Source: Paenibacillus cellulosilyticus (lineage in GTDB: Bacteria > Bacillota > Bacilli > Paenibacillales > Paenibacillaceae). Taken from it: a stretch of DNA of 64,000 nucleotides. The notes under the pieces were generated by a model. It searched no databases, was not told the DNA's origin, and saw nothing but the letters and a program-made list of their open reading frames with translations. A program made the position numbers and the translations under genes. The stretch covers positions 62,001-126,000 of the forward strand of contig NZ_QGTQ01000014.1 in NCBI RefSeq assembly GCF_003182255.1. The letters are read 5' to 3'. Below are positions 36,179-45,938 of the stretch, one piece after another; position 1 is the stretch's first letter; every line of letters begins with the position of its first letter.

Positions 36179-37753
36179 ATGAGAAAAGTCATTCTGGTCG
36201 ACGACGAGATGTTTGCCCGCAAAGGGCTGGTGGGCTTGATTCCATGGGAAAATTGCGGCTTCGAGGTCGTAGGGGAAGCGGAAGATGGAGAAGAAGCTCT
36301 TGCCCTGATCGAGCAAATGGAGCCGGATCTTGTCATTACGGACATTCGCATGCCCGTTCTGGACGGGCTCGAATTGATTCAAGCGGTACAGGCTCGCCAA
36401 GGCAAGGCGATTCGGTTCATCATCATTAGCGGATACGGCGATTTCAAATATGCGCAGCAAGCCGTCAGGTATGGCGTTCAGGATTACTTGCTGAAGCCGA
36501 TTGACGAGAATGAGCTAGTAGATTCGCTCGTTCGAATCGGCGAATTGCTGAGAAAAGAGCAGCCCCGAACCGAAGCGGGCAATGCCCTGCTGCATGCTTC
36601 CCTGTTCGAGAAGCTGCTCTCCGGCAGGGCGGAGGAAGAGTCGATTCATGAAGCGGCGAATACATTCGGATTGCCGGAGCGATTGCCGATCAGGTATATT
36701 GCCGTAGAGCTGAATGACGTGCCGGGGAAAGTAAGCGACGCGGAACGAATCGAGTGGACGGAGCGCGCGATGAGAGCAGTCGCCCGAGTGCTGACACGAA
36801 CGGCTTCCCGAAACGAGCCATACATTCATCTTCGAGGAGAGTTTGAATGGAGCCTGCTTGTGCAAATGAATGTCGACACGCAAGAAGCAAGGCGGATCGG
36901 CGAAGAGCTTTCCCGGGCTTGCGGAGGCATCGGGAATGCCGTTCCGAAGATTTTTATCGGGGAAGCTGTGTCGAATCTTGCTCAGGTTCGCAAATCGTAC
37001 TTATCCGCCCTGGAAGCGATGAAGCATAAATATGCTAGAGATGATCGAAGTGTGATCCTGTACGACGACGTCAAGGATAGCGTTCTGCATTACAAAGAAA
37101 TCGAATCCGTACTGTTCACCGAGCTTATGGAGCGTTTGGAGGAGAATGATATAGACGCGATGAAGGCGGCGACGGAGACGATATTCGCAACATTCCGTGA
37201 GCAGAGCTTCGCCTTCGAATCGATCACAACCGCGATGTCCCGGTGCGTTCATGGAGCGACGCGAATCATTCAGACGATGCAAGGCGACGAGAAGAAGCTG
37301 GCCTCGCTTAAACCAATGCTCGAGTGGAAGACGGAGCCTCGTACGCTGCGGGGTCTTCGTAATTTGCTTCTAGCGTTCCTGACCGAATCCGCAGGGTACA
37401 TATCGGAGCTTCGATGCATGATGGGCAAGGGAGACATCGGCAAGATCAAAGCTTATATCGAGAATCATTATAACGAGAATATTAGCTTAAAGAGCATCGC
37501 CGAGCGCTTCTACATGAACTCGGTATATTTGGGACAACTTTTCAAGAAAACCTATGGCGTCTATTTCAATGATTTTCTGCTGCAGCTTCGAATTAATGAA
37601 GCGAAACGTCAGCTGCGGCAGACCGACAAGAAGGTGTACGAGATTGCTTCGAGCGTGGGCTTCAGCAACGCCGACTACTTCGTAACCCAATTCGAGAAGG
37701 TCGAACGGAAAACGCCGACCGAATACAAGAATGCTTTATTGCAGAAGAATTAA
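36179..37753 (+). CDS. YesN-type response regulator of module 2
   Basis: 524 aa from ATG 36179 (CAGGAGGA, 5 nt; the start at 36137 lacks an SD). Receiver ~1-120 with D8/D9, phospho-acceptor D55 (LVITDIRMP) and K in LLKPI; middle region ~125-415; AraC double HTH ~420-520 (ISLKSIAERFYMNSVYLGQLFKKTYG; KVYEIASSVGFSNADYFVTQF). It precedes its kinase gene by 15 bp, the reverse of the order in module 1. Confidence 0.92.
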   Translation: MRKVILVDDEMFARKGLVGLIPWENCGFEVVGEAEDGEEALALIEQMEPDLVITDIRMPVLDGLELIQAVQARQGKAIRFIIISGYGDFKYAQQAVRYGVQDYLLKPIDENELVDSLVRIGELLRKEQPRTEAGNALLHASLFEKLLSGRAEEESIHEAANTFGLPERLPIRYIAVELNDVPGKVSDAERIEWTERAMRAVARVLTRTASRNEPYIHLRGEFEWSLLVQMNVDTQEARRIGEELSRACGGIGNAVPKIFIGEAVSNLAQVRKSYLSALEAMKHKYARDDRSVILYDDVKDSVLHYKEIESVLFTELMERLEENDIDAMKAATETIFATFREQSFAFESITTAMSRCVHGATRIIQTMQGDEKKLASLKPMLEWKTEPRTLRGLRNLLLAFLTESAGYISELRCMMGKGDIGKIKAYIENHYNENISLKSIAERFYMNSVYLGQLFKKTYGVYFNDFLLQLRINEAKRQLRQTDKKVYEIASSVGFSNADYFVTQFEKVERKTPTEYKNALLQKN

Positions 37754-37768
37754 GCGGCGGTGGGGTCG

Positions 37769-39541
37769 ATGCGAGTGAACTTACGAGAAGTGTTTAGCCT
37801 AAACAACGTTAGACTGCGAAACAAGATGCTGATCGTTTATTTCTTGTCCGTGTTTATTCCGGTCATTCTGACCAACGTCATTTTCTACGACATTACGACC
37901 ACAAACGTCAAGCATCAGAAAATGAAAGACATCTCGCTCGCCATCGAGGAGATTCGCAACGATTTTATGGCGCAAGTTGACGCAGCTGTCGGGATCTCCG
38001 CGGTCATCTATAATGATCCCTACTTGAACCAGTATTTGGAGGAGAACTACGAGGTTCCAGCCGCATACGTGCTTAATTATCAGTCCTATATTATAAGCGT
38101 GCTCAGCAAATACAGCCCTGTCTACGAAACCATCCAACGAATTACGCTTTATACGAACAACAACTCTATCATTTACGGCGGGCAAGTTGAACCGATAACG
38201 GATCAGACAAGACAGCAGCCTTGGTATCAATTGATCCGTGATTCTAAGCCTTCAACTCCATACCTGCTGAAGACAACAATCGATTATTTAGGCGCTTCGG
38301 GCGATGTGCTGAGCGTCATAAGCAAGATCAGCGATTCCGGAGGATCGGAGCAATGGGAGAAACTGATGAGGATCGATCTGCACCCGGAAGCGATCAAAGA
38401 GATTTTCAACAACGTTATACTGGAAGGCGGCAATCTGTACTTGCTTCACGACAATGAAGTGCAATATTCAACGAACTCTTCAATCGATCCGTCCAGAATG
38501 GCCGACTTCTCCTCAGCCCCTGTTCCGAAGGGAACGATCGTGATAGACGAAGATTTCCTGAACGTATCCTACCTGAGCGGCTGGCGGATCGTCGGAGAGT
38601 TTCAAGAGTCTGCAGTGCTGAAAGAGGTACACAAATCGAGAAACTTCGTTTTGTATTTGGCTGTTCCGAATCTTCTTCTCTCGACGCTTGTTATCATCTG
38701 GTTTACACGGTCGCTTAACGTGAGGCTGATTCGAATATTAAAGCAAATGAAGAGAGTAAAGAATCATTCGTTCGAAACGATCGAACGACAGGACACCAAA
38801 GACGAAATCGGGCAGTTGACCGCTGAATTCAACCGGATGACGCTGCAAATCAAGAGTCTGATTCATGACGTTTACATTGCCGACATTCAGAAGAAGGAGC
38901 TGCAGCTGGAGCGCAACCAATCGCAGCTTCACGCCTTGCAGAGCCAGATCAATCCCCATTTCCTGTTCAATTCGCTCGAAACCATCCGAATGCGCAGCTT
39001 GATAAAGAAGGAAGAGGAAACCGCTAAGATCATTCATAACATGGCTAAGATTTTCCGCAAATCGCTCACCTGGGGCAAGGATTGGGTAACGATCAAGGAC
39101 GAGCTTGACCTTGTCGCATGCTTCCTTGAAATTCAGAGATACCGATTCGGAGACAAGCTGGATTTCCGTATTGAAGCGGATGAGTCGGTGCTGGACTTGA
39201 TGATTCCGAAGATGACGCTTCAGCCGCTTGTCGAGAATGCCAGTATTCACGGCATTGAGAAGTCGAAGAAGGCAGGCTTGATCCGGGTTACGGTCGAGAT
39301 GACCGCAGAGGGACTCGTCTGCACGGTACAAGACAACGGGGCGGGAATTCCGGCCGAGAGGCTGGATATGATCGTTAGCGGTCTGGAGAATGATGAGGAT
39401 ATTGGAGAAAGCGTTGGCATCAAAAATGTCTATTACCGATTAAAACTTTATTACAAAGAGAAGGTCCATTTTGAAGTGGCAAGTGAAGAAGGCGAGGGCA
39501 CCGTGTTCCGAATCATGGTTAAAGAATCGTTAATTACATAG
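37769..39541 (+). CDS. YesM-type sensor histidine kinase of module 2
   Basis: 590 aa from ATG 37769 (weak GGTGGGG). Helix 1 (~20-42, IVYFLSVFIPVILTNVIFY), extracellular sensor (~45-285), helix 2 (~290-312), HAMP (~315-365), LQSQINPHFLFNSLE with the phospho-acceptor His, and a GHKL ATPase (NASIHGIE; DNGAGIP; SVGIKNV). It should report an extracellular sugar, or the loaded 39658-41391 lipoprotein, to the preceding regulator. Confidence 0.92.
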   Translation: MRVNLREVFSLNNVRLRNKMLIVYFLSVFIPVILTNVIFYDITTTNVKHQKMKDISLAIEEIRNDFMAQVDAAVGISAVIYNDPYLNQYLEENYEVPAAYVLNYQSYIISVLSKYSPVYETIQRITLYTNNNSIIYGGQVEPITDQTRQQPWYQLIRDSKPSTPYLLKTTIDYLGASGDVLSVISKISDSGGSEQWEKLMRIDLHPEAIKEIFNNVILEGGNLYLLHDNEVQYSTNSSIDPSRMADFSSAPVPKGTIVIDEDFLNVSYLSGWRIVGEFQESAVLKEVHKSRNFVLYLAVPNLLLSTLVIIWFTRSLNVRLIRILKQMKRVKNHSFETIERQDTKDEIGQLTAEFNRMTLQIKSLIHDVYIADIQKKELQLERNQSQLHALQSQINPHFLFNSLETIRMRSLIKKEEETAKIIHNMAKIFRKSLTWGKDWVTIKDELDLVACFLEIQRYRFGDKLDFRIEADESVLDLMIPKMTLQPLVENASIHGIEKSKKAGLIRVTVEMTAEGLVCTVQDNGAGIPAERLDMIVSGLENDEDIGESVGIKNVYYRLKLYYKEKVHFEVASEEGEGTVFRIMVKESLIT

Positions 39542-39606
39542 CAACCTATATAATTTACAAAGCTTAATCTTTAGTTTATTCGGTAAACGAACCCTTGAAA
39601 TGCTTT

Positions 39607-39625
39607 TATAATGAAAGTGCTTACA
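39607..39625 (+). promoter_or_regulatory. -10 box overlapped by a cre-like site, module 2 transporter
   Basis: TATAAT (39607-39612) overlaps ATGAAAGTGCTTACA (39611-39625). The latter fits the cre consensus except T for C in the centre. The layout repeats that at 22410-22428 before the other lipoprotein gene. Confidence 0.55.
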
Positions 39626-39657
39626 AATACAAATCGCATTGAGAGGGGTTCGACAGT

Positions 39658-41391
39658 ATGGCAAAGAAATTGCTAGTTGCGGGGATGGCTGCTGTAATGG
39701 CAATGTCCGTAGCTGCTTGTGGAAGTGACAAAAACGATGACAACAATTCGTCTACTACAGAAAAGGCTACCACTCCTTCTACTGAAAGTGCTTCGACAAC
39801 TGACGGCGCATCAGCGACCGAGACGCCTAAAGACAAAGTAACGTTCTCGATGTTCCTTGGTGTATCCGGTGAGAAGGATGTTAACACCAATGAAACGACG
39901 ATCGGTAAAGTGCTTGAGGATCAAACTGGCGTCAACTTCAAGCTCGAACATTTGGTCGGGGATCTCAATACGAAGATCGGTACGATGATCGCAGGCGATA
40001 AATATCCTGACGTAATGGTTCCAGACGCTGCGATCGAAGAGGTTATGAAAGCGAATGCATTCATTCCGCTGGATGACTTGATCGAACAGTATGGCCCGAA
40101 TATTAAACGCGTATACGGCCCGTATTTCGAGCGGATGAAATCTGATTACGGCGGTCACATCTACTTCCTGCCATACTCCGCTCAAGTCGGAGAAGTCACT
40201 TCGGATCCAAACATCAACCAAGGCGCATTCTGGGTACAACGCCGCGTGTTGAAAGAAGCGGGATATCCGGTAATTAAAACGATGGATCAATACACGAAGT
40301 TGATTGAAGATTTCGTTGCCAAGCACCCAGACGAAGATCTGACGGGTACGCTTACGCTGACGAATGACTGGAGATTCTTCGCAACGTCCAACGTTCCGAT
40401 GCACTTGGATGGCTTCCCGAATGACGGCAACGTTGAGGTTAACATCGATACGCTGGATGCCAAAACCTATGCTGGTTCCGACTCTGAGAAGCGTTGGCTG
40501 CAAACGTTGAATACGTTGAATGCTAAGGGACTGTTCGACAAGTCTTCCTTCGTAGACAACTATGACCAATATATCGCTAAGCTGTCTTCCAAGAAAGTTG
40601 TAGGCTTCTTCGACTACGGCTGGCAGATCGGTACAGCGACAGCAGCTCTTAAGGACGCTGCGAGAAAAGATCCGAGCCAAGACGATTATGTGTACTACCC
40701 GCTCGCAGTAACGTGGGATGGAACGAAAGATCAATACCAGGATCCACCAGGATGGACGAGCAACCGCGGTATCGGTATCACGAAGAGCGCGAAAGATCCC
40801 GCTCGCATCATTCAATACTGGGATAATATGCTCAAAGAAGAGAACCAAGTTCTGATCAACTGGGGAATCAAAGGCGAAACGTACGAAGTCAATGATCAAG
40901 GCCGCTTCTACCGTACGCAGGAACAAATCGACAAAATCGACCAAACGTTCAAAGAGAAATACGGTTTCGTTACTTATGACTGGGACTTCCCGCAATACAA
41001 TTCAACGTCCACGTTTGCAGACGGCAACGCGCGCTCGGTTGGCTTCCAGCCGGAAGTGTTCGAGATGAGCTTGACGGAAGGCGACAAAACGATTCTCGGC
41101 AAATACGGTATTAAAACGTATTCCGACATCTTCGATAAGCCGGAAGACCGTCCGTGGTTCCCAGCTTGGAGTATTCCGAAGGAGCAAGGCTCGGCGCAGC
41201 AACTGTGGGAAACGAAGAAAGACGATCTCCTCAAGAAATACTACGCGAAGCTCGCGCTTGCGAAGCCAGAAGACTTCGAAGGCATCTGGGCCGATTACAA
41301 GAAGGAGTTCGACAAGCTTGATACCGCCGGCTACGAGAAGTGGTACAAGGAACAACTCCAGAAACTCGTAGCAATTGCTAAGGCAAAGTAA
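39658..41391 (+). CDS. LplA-like extracellular substrate-binding lipoprotein
   Basis: 577 aa, long for the family and typical of LplA/AlgQ-type oligosaccharide binders. Lipobox SVAAC (C21), an acidic Thr/Ser linker to ~57, then the two-lobe domain (FSMFLGVSGEKDVNTNETTIGKVLEDQTGV start). The SD GAGAGGGG lies before ATG 39658. A hairpin between it and the permease genes should keep it in excess over them. It likely feeds large oligosaccharides released by the surface xylanase to the LplB/LplC-type pair that follows. Confidence 0.92.
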   Translation: MAKKLLVAGMAAVMAMSVAACGSDKNDDNNSSTTEKATTPSTESASTTDGASATETPKDKVTFSMFLGVSGEKDVNTNETTIGKVLEDQTGVNFKLEHLVGDLNTKIGTMIAGDKYPDVMVPDAAIEEVMKANAFIPLDDLIEQYGPNIKRVYGPYFERMKSDYGGHIYFLPYSAQVGEVTSDPNINQGAFWVQRRVLKEAGYPVIKTMDQYTKLIEDFVAKHPDEDLTGTLTLTNDWRFFATSNVPMHLDGFPNDGNVEVNIDTLDAKTYAGSDSEKRWLQTLNTLNAKGLFDKSSFVDNYDQYIAKLSSKKVVGFFDYGWQIGTATAALKDAARKDPSQDDYVYYPLAVTWDGTKDQYQDPPGWTSNRGIGITKSAKDPARIIQYWDNMLKEENQVLINWGIKGETYEVNDQGRFYRTQEQIDKIDQTFKEKYGFVTYDWDFPQYNSTSTFADGNARSVGFQPEVFEMSLTEGDKTILGKYGIKTYSDIFDKPEDRPWFPAWSIPKEQGSAQQLWETKKDDLLKKYYAKLALAKPEDFEGIWADYKKEFDKLDTAGYEKWYKEQLQKLVAIAKAK

Positions 41392-41414
41392 TGGGCTATA
41401 ACTAGGAATAAAGC

Positions 41415-41460
41415 GAAAGGCCGGCTTAACGTGCTGTTCCGCGCATAAGTCTGGCCTTTC
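41415..41460 (+). terminator. Partial terminator/stabilising hairpin after the lipoprotein gene
   Basis: GAAAGGCC-gGCTTA pairs with TAAGtCt-GGCCTTTC, loop of ~17 nt, followed by TTTCC. Such read-through hairpins set the high binding-protein to permease ratio in ABC operons. Confidence 0.65.
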
Positions 41461-41500
41461 CTTTCCTAATTTCTTGTGCCCAACGGAGGGAGAGAGAATC

Positions 41501-42487
41501 ATGGAGAATGACGCTATGCTTACAACGTCTCCTTCGACGTTGGAGAATAAACCAACAGGGCTGAAACTGTTTTTCACGAGACTCGTGCAGCAGCGGATGC
41601 TAGTCCTCATGTCCATTCCTTTTGTGATCTGGCTGATCATCTTTAAGTATGTGCCGATTTGGGGCTGGACGATCGCTTTCCAAGACTATCAGCCGGGATT
41701 GAAATTTTCTGAACAGAAATGGGTCGGGTTTAAGCATTTCAAGATTTTGTTCACGGACGAAACATTCTCTGAGCAATTTCTGAGAGCTGTAAGAAATACG
41801 CTGGCGATGAGCGGTATTAATCTAATACTGGGCTTCGTTACGGCTATTACGCTGGCATTGCTTCTCAATGAAGTTAAGAAGATGGCGTTCAAACGCGTCG
41901 TGCAAACGGTGAGTTACTTGCCGCACTTTATCTCCTGGGTTGTCGCTGCGGGCATTATTCAAACGACGCTGGCTCCGGACGGTATCATTAATGAGCTATT
42001 GAAGTGGATAGGTGTCATTGATAAAGGTCAGGAATACTTGTTCCTCGGCAAGGCAGAGTGGTTCTGGGGGATCTTCGGCGCAAGCTCGGTATGGAAAGAT
42101 ATCGGATGGAATGCGATCGTTTATTTGGCTGCTATCTCCTCCATCGATCCAGCACAATATGAAGCGGCGGAAATGGATGGAGCGGGCCGGTTGCGACGGA
42201 TGTGGAGCATTACATTGCCAGGCATCAAACCGGTCATTATCGTATTGTTAATAATGAATATCGGATATTTGATGGAATCGGGATTCGAACCGCAATACCT
42301 GCTCGGTAACGGTATGAACGTCGATTATTCCGAGAACATTGACATATTTGTACTGAAGTACGGTCTTCAGCAATTCAATTTCCCACTTGCTACTGCGGCA
42401 GGCATGTTTAAGACGGTGGTCAGCTTCATTCTGTTATTTGCAGCGAATAATGTCGCTAAGCGTATGGGACAAGACAGATTGTTCTAG
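41501..42487 (+). CDS. ABC transporter permease, LplB type
   Basis: 328 aa from ATG 41501 (GGAGGGAGAGAG; the ORF extends to 41474 without SD). Six predicted helices; YEAAEMDGAGRLRRMWSITLPGI is the EAA loop; YVPIWGWTIAFQDYQPG near the N-terminus is characteristic of LplB-like permeases. It forms the channel with the next gene product. Confidence 0.93.
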   Translation: MENDAMLTTSPSTLENKPTGLKLFFTRLVQQRMLVLMSIPFVIWLIIFKYVPIWGWTIAFQDYQPGLKFSEQKWVGFKHFKILFTDETFSEQFLRAVRNTLAMSGINLILGFVTAITLALLLNEVKKMAFKRVVQTVSYLPHFISWVVAAGIIQTTLAPDGIINELLKWIGVIDKGQEYLFLGKAEWFWGIFGASSVWKDIGWNAIVYLAAISSIDPAQYEAAEMDGAGRLRRMWSITLPGIKPVIIVLLIMNIGYLMESGFEPQYLLGNGMNVDYSENIDIFVLKYGLQQFNFPLATAAGMFKTVVSFILLFAANNVAKRMGQDRLF

Positions 42488-42502
42488 AAGGAGGGTTTCA
42501 AC

Positions 42503-43435
42503 ATGGCGAATTTGGCGTCTGTATCCAAGCCAAGAAAGTTCTCGAGCCGGAACTCTTCACTTGGCGACAAAATATTCGATATAAGCATTTACGCAATTCT
42601 CACTATACTCATGATCGTTACCTTGTACCCTTTCATCAATACTTTGGCCGTTTCTTTCAATACCGCAACCGATTCGATGAAGGGTGGTATTCACCTGTTA
42701 CCGCGGCAGTTCTCATTGGAGAACTATAAGTTCGTGTTCGCTGATAACTCGGTATACAATGCGACCATGATCTCCGTTCTTCGCAGTGTCATTGGTACAA
42801 TCGTTACCGTGTTCGCTTCAGCAATGGTCGCTTACACGATTAGCCGGCCGGAATACGTGCTTCGCAAATTCGTCACTATCGCCTTTATTATTACAATGTA
42901 TATTAACGGCGGACTCATCCCGAATTTCTTGCTCATCCGGGATTTGGGCTTGCTCGACAGCTTCTGGGTTTACATTCTTCCAGGTGTCATCGGCGTGTTT
43001 AACTTGATCATCATTCGTTCCTTCATCGAACAATTGCCAGACAGCATACTCGAGTCGGCTAGAATTGATGGAGCGGGAGATTTTAGAACGTTCATTAACA
43101 TCGTGCTGCCGCTCTGTCTTCCTGTGCTTGCGACAGTGGCGCTGTTCTCGACCGTCTCGCAATGGAACTCTTGGTTTGATGTATTCTTATACAACTCGTC
43201 CAATGAACATCTGAGCACCTTGCAATATGAACTGCAAAAGATTCTGCAAAACTCGAACACGACTTCGAGCGCGGAGTCCGGGTTTGCGAACTCGAGCGCG
43301 GATTCGAACAAAGTGTCGCCGCTCTCCATTCGTGCGACGATGACGATCGTAGCATCCGTACCGATGATCATCATTTACCCGTTCCTGCAGAAGTATTTCG
43401 TCAAAGGGATGACGGTTGGCGGCGTGAAAGGATAA
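42503..43435 (+). CDS. ABC transporter permease, LplC type
   Basis: 310 aa, six predicted helices, EAA loop LESARIDGAGDFRTFINIVLPL and the C-terminal YFVKGMTVGGVKG of the family. Good SD (AGAAGGAGGG) 15 bp after the previous stop. Last gene of module 2. No ATPase gene is present, as in module 1. Confidence 0.93.
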   Translation: MANLASVSKPRKFSSRNSSLGDKIFDISIYAILTILMIVTLYPFINTLAVSFNTATDSMKGGIHLLPRQFSLENYKFVFADNSVYNATMISVLRSVIGTIVTVFASAMVAYTISRPEYVLRKFVTIAFIITMYINGGLIPNFLLIRDLGLLDSFWVYILPGVIGVFNLIIIRSFIEQLPDSILESARIDGAGDFRTFINIVLPLCLPVLATVALFSTVSQWNSWFDVFLYNSSNEHLSTLQYELQKILQNSNTTSSAESGFANSSADSNKVSPLSIRATMTIVASVPMIIIYPFLQKYFVKGMTVGGVKG

Positions 43436-43486
43436 TTGTCGACACGGGACGTTACGCAACGGGAAACGAATTTTTCAATTAACTAG

Positions 43487-43516
43487 AAGGCAGCCGGCCA
43501 CAAGGTCGGTTGCCTT
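43487..43516 (+). terminator. Terminator of polysaccharide module 2
   Basis: AAGGCAgCCGgCC and GGtCGGtTGCCTT pair around ACAA, followed by TTGTT. Confidence 0.8.
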
Positions 43517-43614
43517 TGTTCATTTATCGATTCAACCAGATAACAAGGTTTACGGCAATTTAACGTTCAGATGCTGCCGCTACCAGCGAAGAGGTCATAT
43601 GCATCACTAGATGA

Positions 43615-43642
43615 TTGACTTTTCAGAACATTCGGATATAAT
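43615..43642 (+). promoter_or_regulatory. Promoter of the argS T-box transcript
   Basis: TTGACT (43615-43620) and TATAAT (43637-43642), 16-bp spacer; start near 43649. Confidence 0.7.
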
Positions 43643-43648
43643 TTACGA

Positions 43649-43900
43649 AATACAATAAATTCTAAGATTGGGAGAGTAGCTGTGTACGCAAGTCAAAGAG
43701 AGCCGGGATTGGTGAGAGCCGGTACTGCGAGCATGGCGAAGCGGACCCATGAGAATGACTTCTGAACGATGGAGTAGGAAGTCACGGCGAAGACCGTTAT
43801 CTGACGAGGGGTTAAACATATCGATGTTTAACAACAAGAGTGGTACCGCGTTGGCAGAAGCTTTCGTCTCTTTTATGGAGACGAAAGCTTTTTTTATTTT
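43649..43900 (+). ncRNA. T-box leader of argS (arginine, specifier CGG)
   Basis: Stem I marks are AGTA (43675-43678), AGAGAG and the GGTGAGAG loop; the specifier loop reads GAA-G-CGG-A, giving CGG (Arg) at 43742-43744. This is the same GAA-N-codon-purine layout as in the glnS leader. The T-box GAGTGGTACCGCG is at 43838-43850. The terminator AAGCTTTCGTCTC / GAGACGAAAGCTT (43858-43890) ends in a T-run. Uncharged tRNA-Arg should stabilise the antiterminator and allow argS transcription. Confidence 0.9.
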
Positions 43901-43919
43901 ACACATAGGGGGTTATCCC

Positions 43920-45791
43920 ATGATAAGTCAGTTGATTGTTAACCGTATCGAGAAGTCAGTTCAGGCATTGTTCGTTGAGCTAGGGGTAGAAGACGGTGCT
44001 GCCAACATCCGAATTCAGATTGAACAGCCCGCCCACCTTGACCATGGCGATTATTCGACGAACGCCGCCATGCAGCTTGCGAAGGTATTAAGGAAGGCGC
44101 CGATCCAAATCGCTACTTTATTGAAGACTAAGCTAGAGCAGGACGGGAACGTTGATCAATTGATCAGCAGAGTAGAAGTGGCGCAACCGGGTTTTATCAA
44201 TTTGTATATCAACTGGGGGCAATGGGCGCAGAGACAATTCCAGCTGCCGACGCATCAAGCTGAGAAGGTCGTTATTGAGCATACGTCGATTAACCCGAAC
44301 AAGTCGGCACATATTGGACATTTGAGAAATGCCTGTATCGGTGATGCGCTCGTCCGCATGTTGAGAAGAACGGGCTTCATTGTTGAAGTCCATAACTATA
44401 TCGATGACTTAGGCAATCAACTTGCCGATACAGTGGTGGGATTGTTGAACATTACACACAAGAAGGAACATGATCGTTTCGGCGACTTCTGCTGGGATGT
44501 TTATTCGAGCGTGAATAAAGCGTATCAAGGTAAAACCAATCCGCAATTAATTGAAGAAAGAACCAACGTGCTTCTTTCACTTGAAGAGGGGGATGAGAAC
44601 CTATCATGGGTGGGGCTGCTAGTAGCGGAACGTATCGTACGTGAGCATCTCGAAGAGATGAGCGCGTTTGGGATCAGCTATGATCTCCTCGTTTGGGAAA
44701 GCAGTATTGTGAGGGAAGGGTTCTGGACCGCGGCATTTTCATTACTAAAGGGGACAAAACAGTTCTATAAAGAAACCGAAGGTAAGCTTGAAGGATGCTG
44801 GGTGCTAAAACAAGCTTCTGCAGATGAGGACGCTGCTGATGCGGAACATCAGGCAGATAAAGTGCTGGTTCGTTCCAACGGAATCTTGACCTATACGGCG
44901 AAGGACATCGCCTATCATCTATGGAAGTTCGGATTGCTGGACCAGGACTTTAAGTATAAACGCTTTGCTGATGCGCTGTGGACGACAAGCGGCAATGGAG
45001 CTGGCGCTTCTTATGGGAAGGCGGATATGGTCATCAATGTGATTGACTATAGACAGGAATACCCGCAAGCAATGGTGAAACAGGCGCTTGAGATATTGGG
45101 CTATACCGAGCAAGCGGATAAGCTTCGTCATGTTAGTTATGGCGTCGTCTCCTTAAGTCCTGCGGCTGCAAGAGAGCTAGGGATTGATACATCGGACGGT
45201 AAGGCATCGTATGCCATGTCGGGCAGACAAGGGATCGGGATCAAAATATCCGATTTGCTCGACCGTATGGAGACTGTTATTGAAAACAAACGCTCAGATA
45301 AAAGCGGTCTATCGAGCAGAATCATTGCCGCTGCGGCGATTCGTTACTATCTGCTTCGCTATAATCTGTCTACAGAGGTTGTATTCGATATCCAGCAAGC
45401 GACCGAAATAACGGGTAATACAGGCGTGTATTTAATGTATGCCTATGCCCGTGCCGTTCATATATTGAGCAGAGCGGAGTCAGATTTTAATATGCAGCCT
45501 ACTGTTCCAGACACGATAGAGCAGCTTGAAAAAGCCGAATATGCGCTGCTTAGACAAATCGCGGCTTGGCCGGATACGTTATATGCAGCAAGTCGCGAAT
45601 TGTCCCCGAATGGGATATGCCATTACACGCATGAGCTGGCTGCTTTGTTCAGCAATTTCTATGCGGCTTGTCCGATTCTGAAGGCTGAAGAACATAAGAA
45701 GCCTTTAAGACTGTGGCTCACTCTGAAATGCAAAGAGACGATCGGCGATGCATTATCCGTTCTTGGATTACCCACACCGAATCGTATGTAA
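43920..45791 (+). CDS. argS: Arginyl-tRNA synthetase
   Basis: 623 aa from ATG 43920, chosen because the ORF further upstream (43749) lies within the T-box leader; SD AGGGGG. N-terminal ArgRS additional domain (~1-95, VNRIEKSVQAL), class I catalytic core with the HIGH-type motif HIGHLRNACIGDALVRMLRR (~125), and a degenerate KMSKS site MSGRQGIGIKISDLLD (~430), then an anticodon-binding helical domain (VYLMYAYARAVHILSRAE). It is ~60 residues longer than the standard Bacillus ArgS (~556) through inserts in the middle. It charges tRNA-Arg in the cytosol. It may be a second, divergent copy; the main argS is not visible here. Confidence 0.93.
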   Translation: MISQLIVNRIEKSVQALFVELGVEDGAANIRIQIEQPAHLDHGDYSTNAAMQLAKVLRKAPIQIATLLKTKLEQDGNVDQLISRVEVAQPGFINLYINWGQWAQRQFQLPTHQAEKVVIEHTSINPNKSAHIGHLRNACIGDALVRMLRRTGFIVEVHNYIDDLGNQLADTVVGLLNITHKKEHDRFGDFCWDVYSSVNKAYQGKTNPQLIEERTNVLLSLEEGDENLSWVGLLVAERIVREHLEEMSAFGISYDLLVWESSIVREGFWTAAFSLLKGTKQFYKETEGKLEGCWVLKQASADEDAADAEHQADKVLVRSNGILTYTAKDIAYHLWKFGLLDQDFKYKRFADALWTTSGNGAGASYGKADMVINVIDYRQEYPQAMVKQALEILGYTEQADKLRHVSYGVVSLSPAAARELGIDTSDGKASYAMSGRQGIGIKISDLLDRMETVIENKRSDKSGLSSRIIAAAAIRYYLLRYNLSTEVVFDIQQATEITGNTGVYLMYAYARAVHILSRAESDFNMQPTVPDTIEQLEKAEYALLRQIAAWPDTLYAASRELSPNGICHYTHELAALFSNFYAACPILKAEEHKKPLRLWLTLKCKETIGDALSVLGLPTPNRM

Positions 45792-45792
45792 A

Positions 45793-45828
45793 TGAAGAAA
45801 CGCGCCAATCGACGGGCGCGTTTCTTCA
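45793..45828 (+). terminator. Terminator of argS
   Basis: TGAAGAAACGCGCC pairs with GGCGCGTTTCTTCA around an 8-nt loop. Confidence 0.88.
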
Positions 45829-45848
45829 TCTTCCCTACTTTTTATAAT

Positions 45849-45867
45849 AATAATGATTTTCATTATC
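45849..45867 (+). promoter_or_regulatory. Fur box before the Btr-like regulator gene
   Basis: AATAATGATTTTCATTATC agrees with the 19-bp Fur consensus at 16 positions. It lies 72 bp before the ATG. Confidence 0.75.
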
Positions 45868-45938
45868 ACTTAAATATGCTACGCTCACAATGTCTTCTGA
45901 CATACGTCGCAGTAAATAAATGACAAGAGGCACGGTGG

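Noticed and set aside
39811-40995. 394-codon antisense ORF over the LplA-like gene
   Set aside because: Shadow frame; composition is that of a complemented coding strand.
43749-43919. N-terminal extension of ArgRS
   Set aside because: The extension is the T-box antiterminator/terminator read in frame; the ATG at 43920 has its own SD.
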